From positions 1-10,232 of the forward strand of contig DBBK01000190.1 in assembly GCA_002292165.1 (NCBI GenBank): a DNA stretch of 10,232 nucleotides, in the 5' to 3' direction. The position numbers and the translations under genes were made by a program. Below are positions 1 to 6,037 of the stretch, piece after piece. The stretch comes from Brevundimonas sp. UBA986. GTDB taxonomy: Bacteria > Pseudomonadota > Alphaproteobacteria > Caulobacterales > Caulobacteraceae. Every line of letters starts with the position of its first letter. Within the stretch, counting starts at the first letter, position 1. The notes under the pieces are model-generated. The model ran no database searches, was not told where the DNA came from, and saw only the letters and a list, made by a program, of their open reading frames with translations.

Positions 1-42
1 GCCGATGCGGCCGAAGCCGTTGATGGCGACGCGAAGGGTCAT
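1..42 (-). CDS. gap: Glyceraldehyde-3-phosphate dehydrogenase, N-terminal fragment (cut by window edge)
   Basis: Only the first 14 codons are in the window, reading MTLRVAINGFGRIG from an ATG at 42-40. This is the family's hallmark start: a beta strand followed by the NGFGRIG dinucleotide-binding glycine loop of type I GAPDH, which oxidises glyceraldehyde-3-phosphate with NAD(P) and phosphate in glycolysis/gluconeogenesis. An AGGAG lies 7 bases upstream of the ATG, so the start is secure. The gene lies 124 bases downstream of the S41 peptidase stop on the same strand, so it could be read from that operon or from its own promoter. Erythrose-4-phosphate dehydrogenase (Epd) shares this N-terminus and cannot be excluded from 14 residues. 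Transketolase on the same strand at the other end of the window fits a carbon-metabolism neighbourhood. Confidence 0.88.
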   Translation of the reverse strand, partial: MTLRVAINGFGRIG

Positions 43-166
43 GGGCGGGCTCCTGAAGCGGGTGGTTTATCGTTGGCGCTTCAATGGGGCTCTCGCGCAC
101 GCGGATCAACCCCGCGGGCGTAACATCGCGTGATGAACTGTGACGCTTGGCGGCCTGACACCGATG
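43..166 (-). promoter_or_regulatory. gap leader / intergenic region, promoter not resolved
   Basis: This 124-base gap separates the S41 peptidase stop from the gap ATG. Apart from the ribosome binding site it holds a 5-bp inverted repeat (CGCGG at 100-104, CCGCG at 112-116) with a 7-base loop containing TTGAT on the minus strand. An AT-richer GATAAA (plus 66-71) lies about 24 bases before the ATG. No convincing -35/-10 pair at normal spacing was found: TTGATC and GATAAA are too far apart. gap may have its own promoter here or may depend on read-through. Confidence 0.35.
50..54 (-). promoter_or_regulatory. Ribosome binding site of gap
   Basis: On the minus strand the sequence reads AGGAG followed by 7 bases and then the ATG at 42. 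It is a near-consensus Shine-Dalgarno sequence and the strongest in the left half of the window, as expected for a highly expressed glycolytic enzyme. Confidence 0.8.
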
Positions 167-172
167 TCAGGC
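153..172 (-). terminator. Perfect inverted repeat containing the S41 peptidase stop codon; possible terminator
   Basis: GCCTGACA at 153-160 and TGTCAGGC at 165-172 are perfect 8-bp complementary arms around a 4-base loop. The peptidase stop codon (complement of 167-169) sits inside the first arm on the minus strand. No run of T follows on the minus strand (the next bases are CGCCAAGCG), so this is not a classical intrinsic terminator. It could be an mRNA 3'-end-stabilising hairpin, a weak or Rho-assisted terminator, or an attenuator before gap. Confidence 0.45.
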
Positions 173-1525
173 GGTGCGGCGGATTCTCTGGGGCGCGCCG
201 CCGACGCCGACGGCCTCGAAGCCCATGACCTTGCCGTCTTCGCCACGCAGGAACTGGTAACGCCGTCCGGGGTCACCCACGACGGTGAACAGGTCGTCGC
301 CCAGGGGCGCGAGCATGACGGGAGGTCGACGGCCCGCGATCACCTTCAGCCGGGCGCCGTCAACCGACACGATCCGGTCGCCATAGGTCCCGGCGTAGTC
401 CGGCAGGTTTCCTGCCACCTCGGCCGGCAGGTCTTGCGACCTCAGGGCCTCCAGCGCCCAGACGGCGTCGGTGCGCCCGGCGTCAGCGGCGATGATCTTT
501 TCCAGCGCCAGGCTCTGGGCCGTATCCAGCGCCTTGTCCCACGACACGGCGACGTCCGGTTTGACGCCCGAGCCTTCCCAGTTGCCGCCGGTGATCGGAT
601 TGACCGGCGAGCCCATGGACACGAAGACCGCGAACCCGGCGCCGGCCGGGACCATGCCGCCGGGGTTGGCCGCGCCACCGCTGGCCTCGCCGACGATCAC
701 CGCGCGCCGCGCCGCCTGCATCGTATAGGGGAAGGCCTCGGCGGCCGAGCCGGTGCGGGCGCTGGTCAGGATATAGACCGGCACGGTCAGGCGCGGATCG
801 GCATGATAGATATCCGGCGCCTCGCTTTCGGTCCCCTCGCGGCTGTGGAAGATATTGTAGATCGGCGCATTGGCGGGGGTGAAGGCGCTGGTCAGATAGC
901 CGACCATCGACGGCGCCCCACCGCCGTTGTCGCGCAGGTCGAAGATCACCGCATCGGTCCCGCCGACGAAGGTCAGCGCCGCATCCGCCGCCGCCCGGGC
1001 GGGGTCCTTCGGGTCGCTGAAGTCGATCTCCGAGAACTGGCGCAGATCGATATAGCCGATGTTGCCCGGCAGAATCTGGATGCCCCGGAAGCCGTAGTGA
1101 GCACGGGCTTCACCGGGGTTTACAGGGCGCGGACCCGGCGGAGGTCCGGCCTGCGGACCGGGGCCTGGTCCAGGGCCGCGCATGGGCGGGCCGTCACCGA
1201 GCCGGGGATCGAAGACGACGTTGAAATGTGCGTCCAGCGGCTTGAGACGCATCGTCAGGGCCGTGGCCAGATCGCGGGGATCCGTCAGGGCGTCGAACTC
1301 CCCGGCCGCGGCGGCGGTTTCCAGCCCCTTGGCGATCTCTTCGGCGCGGCGGGGATCGAAGTAGAGATCGCGAACCCGCGCCGCCACGGCCTGAACCGTC
1401 TCGCGCGGAGACCGTGCGGTCACTGTGGGGGCGGCGGCCGGGCTGATGCCCGGGCCCTGCGTCTGGGCCACGGCCGGGACCGGTGAGGCCGCCAGCAGAA
1501 GCAGGACTGTCGTGAAGGCGCGCAT
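167..1525 (-). CDS. Periplasmic S41 family peptidase (IRBP/tricorn-like, no catalytic lysine seen)
   Basis: The 452-residue protein starts at the ATG at 1525, which shares its A with the kinase's TGA (TGATG), so the two are translationally coupled. Residues 1-21 form a signal peptide (MRAFTTVLLLLAAS, then AVA-Q), implying export. An alpha-helical N-terminal domain (about 38-105) has a D-x-H-like 'LDAHFNV'. A Pro/Gly-rich stretch (111-134) precedes the S41 catalytic domain (145-330): GYIDLRQF, the 'FDLRDNGGG' strand (195-203) and 'TSARTGSAAEAF', with S260 the likely nucleophile. Where C-terminal-processing proteases have VGEKT with the catalytic Lys, this protein has VGEASGGAANPG, as in the IRBP/tricorn-like branch. 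A C-terminal beta-rich segment (about 375-440, YAGTYGDRIVSVDG onward) looks like a small accessory domain. The open frame extends to 1936 upstream, but that part overlaps the kinase and lacks family similarity. Its substrate is unknown; coupling to the kinase suggests an envelope-response role. Confidence 0.85.
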   Translation of the reverse strand: MRAFTTVLLLLAASPVPAVAQTQGPGISPAAAPTVTARSPRETVQAVAARVRDLYFDPRRAEEIAKGLETAAAAGEFDALTDPRDLATALTMRLKPLDAHFNVVFDPRLGDGPPMRGPGPGPGPQAGPPPGPRPVNPGEARAHYGFRGIQILPGNIGYIDLRQFSEIDFSDPKDPARAAADAALTFVGGTDAVIFDLRDNGGGAPSMVGYLTSAFTPANAPIYNIFHSREGTESEAPDIYHADPRLTVPVYILTSARTGSAAEAFPYTMQAARRAVIVGEASGGAANPGGMVPAGAGFAVFVSMGSPVNPITGGNWEGSGVKPDVAVSWDKALDTAQSLALEKIIAADAGRTDAVWALEALRSQDLPAEVAGNLPDYAGTYGDRIVSVDGARLKVIAGRRPPVMLAPLGDDLFTVVGDPGRRYQFLRGEDGKVMGFEAVGVGGAPQRIRRTA

Positions 1526-3114
1526 CAGATCGTCTCCAGCTTCAGGGGCAGGACCATCAGGGCGGTCAACCCACCCTCCGGTCGATTGATCAGTGTGACA
1601 TCGCCGCCGGCGCCGCGCGCCGCCTGACGCGCGACGGACAGGCCCAGACCCGCGCCGCCCGTCTCGCGATTGCGCGACCGTTCGCCGCGCGCAAAGGGCT
1701 CGAACACCGTCTCCAGCTCTTGCTCGGGCAGGCCGGGGCCGTCGTCCTCGACCGAGATCACGGCCTGGTCGTCCAGCAGGAAGGTGCGGACGCGGGCGGC
1801 GTCGGCGAACTTGACCGCGTTCTCGATCAGATTGGCGACGGCCCGACGCAAGGCGGCCGGATCGCCCTCGACCGGCAGGGCGCGGCCGCCGTCGAAGGTG
1901 ACCGCGGCGCCCGTCTCCGAAAAACCGGCGGCGCAATGGCGGGCGAGCGCGTCCAGATCCAGAGGTTCGCGCCGATCGGCCTGGGTTTCGCCGCGCACGA
2001 AGGCCATGGCCTGGCCGATCAGGGCGTCCATCTCCTCCACATCGGCGACCATGCGGTCACGCAGCTTAGGCGGCGCCTGTTCGACCCGGAAGCGAATGCG
2101 CGTCAGGGGGGTGCGCAGGTCATGGGCGATGGCGGCGATGGTCTGGGTCCGCTTGCGCATGTGATCGCGCAGCGAGGCCTGCATGTCGTTGAAGGCGCCG
2201 ATGGCCGTGCGCACCTCGGTGGGGCCGGTGGGCTTCAGCGGCTCGGCGTCAGGATCGGCGCCCAGGCGCTCGGCGGCCTCGGCGAAGACCCGGATCGGCC
2301 GTGTCAGCCGCCGCGCCATCAGCCAGACGATCGGCGCCAGGATCAGGATCGAGATCAGCAGCGAGGCCAGCAGCCTCGCCTGCCAGGGCGAGATCAGGCT
2401 GCGCGGCGGCTCCACCGTCGCCCACCTTCCATCCGGCAGTTTCATCGAGGCCGAGAAGGGGTCGAAATTCAGCCGGTCGGCGATGATGTTGAACCGCGCC
2501 GTCTCCGCGGTCCCTGCGAATCCCTGACGACGAACCGTGACGTGGGTCGTGACCTCCGCCGAGGTGACGCCGTCTTCTCCGCCCCGGCCCTCCGGCAAGG
2601 GCGGACGATCCGGCCCGGGGCCAGGCTGCGGCGGCGAACCGTCCGGTCGCACGAAGACGAAGCTGGTCTGGCTGCCGCCGAAGGCCGGGCGTCCTTCCGG
2701 TCCCATGCCCGGGCCGGGACCGGGGAAGGGGCCAGGCCCGGGCCTCCGCCGGCCCATGCCGAAGGGCGGGCGCCGGTGTTCGATCCGGACGCGCACGTTT
2801 TCGACCGGCGTCTTCAATCTCTGCGCCAGTCCGGCGGCGACGAAGGTCACCAGCGGGTCGTTGGGTCGCCGGTCGTTGTCGGCGTCGACGGCGATCGGGC
2901 GGTCGCTGACCTTGCGCACCAGCTTTCGGCCGTCGCTTGTCTTCGCCGGCTGACCCTGCAGGGCTGCGGCGGCGGAGGCGAGGCTGTATCCGGCAGGCGC
3001 CGGTTCGGGAGCCAACAGGATGACGGCGAAGGTCACGGCCTGGGACATGACGATGGCGATGGCGGCCAGCGCCCCGACGGACACCAGCACCGGCAGCGAT
3101 GACGGCCGTTTCAA
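1525..3114 (-). CDS. EnvZ-like membrane sensor histidine kinase with Pro/Gly-rich periplasmic sensor
   Basis: The 529-residue protein begins at a TTG (3114-3112) overlapping the regulator's TGA as TTGA. An AAGGTGA lies 7 bases upstream, and this start gives an intact first membrane helix. Order: TM helix about 8-35; periplasmic sensor about 36-243; TM helix about 246-268; HAMP linker about 266-320 (RRLTRPI onward); dimerisation/phosphoacceptor box AIAHDLRTPLTR with H331; N-box NLIENAVKF (428-436); G1 EDDGPG (456-461); F-box FEPF (471-474); G2 GGAGLGLS (486-493). All kinase motifs are intact, so it should autophosphorylate and pass phosphate to the adjacent OmpR-type regulator. The sensor contains two Pro/Gly-rich stretches (residues 123-145 and 160-178) between short beta-strand segments, unlike ordinary EnvZ-type sensors. 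The signal is unknown; the divergent EF-hand gene makes calcium or another cation an attractive but unproven guess. Confidence 0.92.
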   Translation of the reverse strand: MKRPSSLPVLVSVGALAAIAIVMSQAVTFAVILLAPEPAPAGYSLASAAAALQGQPAKTSDGRKLVRKVSDRPIAVDADNDRRPNDPLVTFVAAGLAQRLKTPVENVRVRIEHRRPPFGMGRRRPGPGPFPGPGPGMGPEGRPAFGGSQTSFVFVRPDGSPPQPGPGPDRPPLPEGRGGEDGVTSAEVTTHVTVRRQGFAGTAETARFNIIADRLNFDPFSASMKLPDGRWATVEPPRSLISPWQARLLASLLISILILAPIVWLMARRLTRPIRVFAEAAERLGADPDAEPLKPTGPTEVRTAIGAFNDMQASLRDHMRKRTQTIAAIAHDLRTPLTRIRFRVEQAPPKLRDRMVADVEEMDALIGQAMAFVRGETQADRREPLDLDALARHCAAGFSETGAAVTFDGGRALPVEGDPAALRRAVANLIENAVKFADAARVRTFLLDDQAVISVEDDGPGLPEQELETVFEPFARGERSRNRETGGAGLGLSVARQAARGAGGDVTLINRPEGGLTALMVLPLKLETI

Positions 3115-3821
3115 CGGCGGGTCACCTTGACGTCGAAGCGATAGCCCTCGCCACGCACGGTCTGGATCATCTCCAGGCCCGAGCCGTCATCCAGCTTCTT
3201 GCGCAGCCGGCTGATCTGGACGTCCATGGCGCGGTCGAAGACGTCGGCGTCGGCGCCGCGCGCGGCCTCCAGCAGTTGGTCTCGCGTCAGGATGCGGCCC
3301 GGCCGCTCGGCGAAGGCGTTGAGAAGGGCGAACTCGCCTCCCGACAATCCGACCAGCATGCCGTCCGGCCGCGTAAGTTCGCGCCGCATCAGGTCCAGAC
3401 GCCAACCAGCGAAGGTCAGGGCGGGACCGCCTGTGGGGATTTCCTCGTCGCGCGGACGGCGCAGGACGGCGCGGACGCGGGCCAGCAGTTCGCGCGGATT
3501 GCAGGGTTTGGCCAGATAGTCGTCGGCGCCGAGCTCCAGCCCGACGATCCGGTCGGTGTCCTCGCCCATGGCGCTGAGCATGACGATCGGCGGACCGTTG
3601 CCACTGAGGCGGCGCACGACCGACAGGCCGTCTTCGCCTGGCATCATCAGATCCAGCACGATCAGGTCGATGGAGGCGGCGGCGAGGGCGCGGTCCATTT
3701 CGGAGGCGGAAGCGGCGCCGCTGGCCTCATAGCCATGCTGGCCCAGATAGTCGCAGAGCACTTCGCGGATGCCGGGGTCGTCGTCGACGACGAGGATACG
3801 GGAGGGGATTTCCATAAGCAT
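3111..3821 (-). CDS. OmpR-family response regulator
   Basis: With the start at 3821 the protein is 236 residues (MLMEIPSRILVVDDD), the normal length for the family. The receiver domain (about 7-120) shows the acidic pocket D13-D15, phosphoacceptor D57 in VLDLMMPGEDG, switch S83 (MLSAM) and K105 (LAKP). The winged-helix DNA-binding domain (about 133-232) has LSGGEFALLNAFAERPG, the FDRAMDVQISRLRKKL recognition helix and the closing TVRGEGYRF hairpin. The frame stays open to 3944, but the extra 41 residues resemble no receiver sequence and would cover the whole divergent control region. AAGG sits 5 bases before the 3821 ATG; the ATG at 3815 (MEIPSR) is the alternative. It overlaps the kinase gene by TTGA and is surely the kinase's partner. 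Divergence from the EF-hand gene suggests it controls that gene and its own operon. Confidence 0.93.
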   Translation of the reverse strand: MLMEIPSRILVVDDDPGIREVLCDYLGQHGYEASGAASASEMDRALAAASIDLIVLDLMMPGEDGLSVVRRLSGNGPPIVMLSAMGEDTDRIVGLELGADDYLAKPCNPRELLARVRAVLRRPRDEEIPTGGPALTFAGWRLDLMRRELTRPDGMLVGLSGGEFALLNAFAERPGRILTRDQLLEAARGADADVFDRAMDVQISRLRKKLDDGSGLEMIQTVRGEGYRFDVKVTRR

Positions 3822-3946
3822 GGCCGCCTTATGCCGACGCTGATGCATCGCATCATTGCAGCGGTGAAACAAATCTATGCGGTTCTGAAATATCCGCGCA
3901 AGCCGGACATGGTCGATAGCGGCGTCCAGAACGGAGACACCCACGA
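3822..3946. promoter_or_regulatory. Divergent control region between response regulator and EF-hand gene
   Basis: These 125 bases hold both divergent start regions and an AT-rich island (about 3864-3895) in an otherwise GC-rich window. Within it are direct repeats: GCGGT at 3861-3865 and 3879-3883, and TGAAA at 3865-3869 and 3886-3890, the latter 21 bases apart or about two helical turns. OmpR-type regulators bind direct repeats, so these are candidate operator half-sites. No strong -35/-10 pair is evident: the best minus-strand candidate is TTGTTT with a 17-base spacer and a poor GATGCA. A GGAG at 3933-3936 lies 10 bases before the EF-hand ATG. Confidence 0.5.
3841..3855. repeat. Small inverted repeat in the regulator's 5' leader
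   Basis: TGATGC at 3841-3846 and GCATCA at 3850-3855 are perfect 6-bp complementary arms with a 3-base centre. A second, wider pair (CGCTG at 3838-3842, CAGCG at 3859-3863) surrounds it. It lies 20 bases upstream of the response regulator ATG, so it could be a dyad operator or an mRNA hairpin near the ribosome binding site. A repeat this short can arise by chance. Confidence 0.3.
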
Positions 3947-4645
3947 ATGCTTATCGCCATGATCCTCGCCGGCATCGTCGCCGGTCCTGACGCCGCCCAG
4001 ACCCCGCCGGTCCCCGCCGAAGGGACCCATCAGGAGGTGCGCGTCTTCACCCTGGGTGGTCCGGGCGGCCCAGACGGCCTCGGCCCGCGCGGCCCGGCGC
4101 TCGACAAGAACGGCGACGGCTTCGTCACCCGCGACGAGTTCACCGCCCCCCAGACCCAGGCCTTCGACTTCCTCGACAAGAACCACGACGGCAAGATCTC
4201 CACCGAGGAGTTCGCCGAAGGCCGTGCGGCGGCCATGGTCGTGCTCGGCGGCGCGGGTGGTCCTGGCGGCCCCGGCCGTGGTCCGGTGCGCGTTCATGTC
4301 GGCGGCGGTCCGGAAGGCGCCTTGTTCAGTGGTCAGATGGGCGGCCCTGCCGACGGAGACAGCCGGGTCTTCGTCATTCGCCGCGACGGCGCCGACGGCG
4401 ACCTGCCCCCGCCGCCCCCGGGCGCCCGCATCCAGGTCGACCGCATCGGCGGTCCGGGCGAGGGCCCCGGCGATCTGGACAAGGACCACGACGGCAAGGT
4501 CAGCGAGGAAGAATTCCTGGCCCCGCTGCGTGAAGCCTTCCTGCGCGCCGACGCGGATCACTCAGGCTTCATCGAGAGCGGCGAGAAGGGCGAGGGCGGC
4601 GGCGTCCACATCTTTACTCGCCGGATGAACACCACAGCCGAATAA
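3947..4645 (+). CDS. Secreted EF-hand calcium-binding protein with Gly/Pro-rich spacers
   Basis: The 232-residue protein starts with a short hydrophobic leader (MLIAMILAGIVAGPDAAQ) that looks like a small signal peptide, although it lacks N-terminal basic residues; a periplasmic or surface location is inferred. Four EF-hand loops are visible: DKNGDGFVTRDE (53-64), DKNHDGKISTEE (77-88), DKDHDGKVSEEE (178-189) and DADHSGFIESGE (202-213). Each has acidic or oxygen ligands at positions 1, 3 and 5, Gly at 6 and Glu at 12, so calcium binding is likely. The two pairs are separated by a Gly/Pro-rich middle (about 100-175) containing repeats of the form RV-x-V followed by glycines, and a PPPPPG tract at 154-159. 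No enzyme domain is seen. It diverges from the response regulator and is probably a target or signal-input partner of that system. Confidence 0.88.
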   Translation: MLIAMILAGIVAGPDAAQTPPVPAEGTHQEVRVFTLGGPGGPDGLGPRGPALDKNGDGFVTRDEFTAPQTQAFDFLDKNHDGKISTEEFAEGRAAAMVVLGGAGGPGGPGRGPVRVHVGGGPEGALFSGQMGGPADGDSRVFVIRRDGADGDLPPPPPGARIQVDRIGGPGEGPGDLDKDHDGKVSEEEFLAPLREAFLRADADHSGFIESGEKGEGGGVHIFTRRMNTTAE

Positions 4646-4712
4646 GGGGGCGGGCTGACAAGTTCGGCATCGCGCTTGAGAACCGCCGCAATCGCGGCAT
4701 AGGGTGGCGGGG
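4646..4712 (+). promoter_or_regulatory. Short intergenic region before the S41 protease
   Basis: These 67 bases follow the EF-hand TAA. They contain a 5-bp hairpin (GCCGC at 4685-4689, GCGGC at 4694-4698, loop AATC) with no T run. TTGAGA at 4676-4681 is followed, after 17 bases, by a weak ATAGGG, so a promoter is possible but poorly supported. AGGG at 4701-4704 is the ribosome binding site for the ATG at 4713. With no terminator visible, read-through from the EF-hand gene is plausible. Confidence 0.35.
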
Positions 4713-6032
4713 ATGATCTCCGCCACCCTTTTCCATGGCAAAGCCTTCAGCAGAGCTTTGTATCGCCGACTGATTCCGGCGGTGGCGGTGGTCAGCCTGC
4801 TAACCGTCGGCCCGGTGCAGGCCGGTGACGGCCCCATCCCGACCGCGGCCCCTGCCTCCGCCTCGACGCCTGCGGCCGCGCCTGATCGCGACCGGGCTCG
4901 CATGAACCAGCGGGTCTTCGACCAGGTCTGGAGCGAGGTTCAGCGCGACTACTACGACCCCTCGATCCACGGGCTGGACTGGCGGGCGGTGCGCGCGACC
5001 TATCGGCCCCAGGCCCTCGCCGCGACCAGTGACGGCGCCCTGTATCGGGTCCTCGACCGGATGCTGGACCTGCTCAACGACGACCACGCCGGGGTCGCGG
5101 CGCCGGCCGCCGTGCGCCGTCAGGATCTTCTGCGCGAGCGCCACCCGATCATGGGGGTGACCCTCTATCCCGAGGACGACGGCGTCTATCGGATCGAGCG
5201 TGTCCGCGCGGGCTCTCCGGCCGAGGAGGCGGGCGTTCGTGTCGGCTGGCGGCTGCGTCCCGACGACAATCGCTGGAGTCCGGACATGGACGTCGTCGAC
5301 GGCCAGTCCATCGCCCTGCGCTTCGTGGACGACGCCGGCGCCTTCCACGACGTGACCGTCATACCGCGCGAGATGGATGGCCTTCCGGCCTTCGTCGCCG
5401 ACCGCTCGCGTCCGGGCGTCCTGGTGCTGAGGATCGAAGGCTTCGAGCCCGGGCTCGGCGACTGGATGGGCGGCCAGCTGGCTGATCTGCCCGCCGACAC
5501 CGACGTCGTCCTTGATCTGCGCGCCAATCCCGGCGGCCTTCTGATGGAGGCGGATGCGGTCCTGTCCTGCTTCCTGCCGGATCGTCAGGTCTGGGCAACC
5601 CGCACCTCACGCAGCGGCCGGGCCTCGATCCTGCGGGTCCAGCAGGGCTGCGGCGCGCTGGAATCCCCCGCGCCCAACGCCCTGGCGGTTCTGGTCGACC
5701 GGTCCAGCCGCAGCGCCGCCGAACTGACCCCCGCCGCCCTGCAGGAGGCCGGCCGCGCCGTCATCGTCGGCGAGAAGACCGCCGGGGCCGTGCTCATTTC
5801 ACAGGATACGCGTCTGGCCGACGGTGGGCGTCTGACGCTCAGCCGTGCCGACTTCGTGACGCGTGGCGGGATACGTCTGGAGAAGCGCGGCGTCCATCCG
5901 GACATCACGGTCGCCGACGCCGATGAGCCGATGAGCGCCGCCGCGCCCGACCCGGCGCTCGACGCCGCCGTTGCGACCCTGCGTCAGCGCGAAGCCGCCG
6001 ACCGCGCCTCGCCCCCGACGTCTCCCTCCTGA
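4713..6032 (+). CDS. Periplasmic C-terminal-processing (S41A, Ctp/Tsp-type) serine protease
   Basis: Starting at the ATG at 4713 the protein has 439 residues. An in-frame GTG at 4704 is possible, but AGGG sits 8 bases before the ATG and nothing similar precedes the GTG. Residues 13-37 form a signal sequence: basic RALYRR, a hydrophobic core, then PVQA. After an Ala/Pro-rich linker comes the helical N-terminal S41 region (64-130: FDQVWSEVQRDYYDP and LLNDDHAGV). A PDZ-like domain (about 145-220) includes GSPAEEAGVRVGWRL, and the protease core follows: VLVLRIEGFEPG, VLDLRANPGG (266-275), S334 in SSRSAAEL and K355 in IVGEKTAGAV. These form the expected Ser/Lys dyad. The PDZ domain normally recognises the C-terminus of a substrate, and the enzyme trims or degrades periplasmic proteins. 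The Ala/Pro-rich tail (about 400-439) is probably disordered. It follows the EF-hand gene by 67 bases. Substrates are unknown. Confidence 0.87.
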   Translation: MISATLFHGKAFSRALYRRLIPAVAVVSLLTVGPVQAGDGPIPTAAPASASTPAAAPDRDRARMNQRVFDQVWSEVQRDYYDPSIHGLDWRAVRATYRPQALAATSDGALYRVLDRMLDLLNDDHAGVAAPAAVRRQDLLRERHPIMGVTLYPEDDGVYRIERVRAGSPAEEAGVRVGWRLRPDDNRWSPDMDVVDGQSIALRFVDDAGAFHDVTVIPREMDGLPAFVADRSRPGVLVLRIEGFEPGLGDWMGGQLADLPADTDVVLDLRANPGGLLMEADAVLSCFLPDRQVWATRTSRSGRASILRVQQGCGALESPAPNALAVLVDRSSRSAAELTPAALQEAGRAVIVGEKTAGAVLISQDTRLADGGRLTLSRADFVTRGGIRLEKRGVHPDITVADADEPMSAAAPDPALDAAVATLRQREAADRASPPTSPS

Positions 6033-6037
6033 AGGAA

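Noticed and set aside
140..1486. Long plus-strand open frame opposite the S41 peptidase
   Set aside because: It is the antisense shadow of a gene with clear signal peptide and S41 motifs; the translation is Arg/Gly/His-rich with no recognisable domain.
1526..1936. Upstream extension of the S41 peptidase frame
   Set aside because: It overlaps the kinase catalytic domain and adds Arg-rich sequence before a perfect signal peptide; the TGATG start at 1525 is far better.
1720..3102. 460-residue plus-strand open frame opposite the histidine kinase
   Set aside because: It lies wholly antisense to a kinase with all its motifs intact, and its composition (Arg, Gln, His, Gly) is typical of GC-rich reverse frames.
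3822..3944. Upstream extension of the response regulator frame
   Set aside because: The 41 extra residues do not resemble a receiver N-terminus and would consume the divergent control region.
3099..3962. 287-residue plus-strand open frame across the regulator
   Set aside because: It is antisense to the OmpR-type regulator and has no domain signal.
3875..4561. 228-residue minus-strand open frame opposite the EF-hand gene
   Set aside because: It is a complement of the repetitive EF-hand coding sequence; the Val/Glu/Asp runs come from the calcium-loop codons.
4562..4903. 113-residue minus-strand open frame over the 4646-4712 intergenic region
   Set aside because: It overlaps both flanking genes antisense, has no good ribosome binding site that I could see, and resembles no family.
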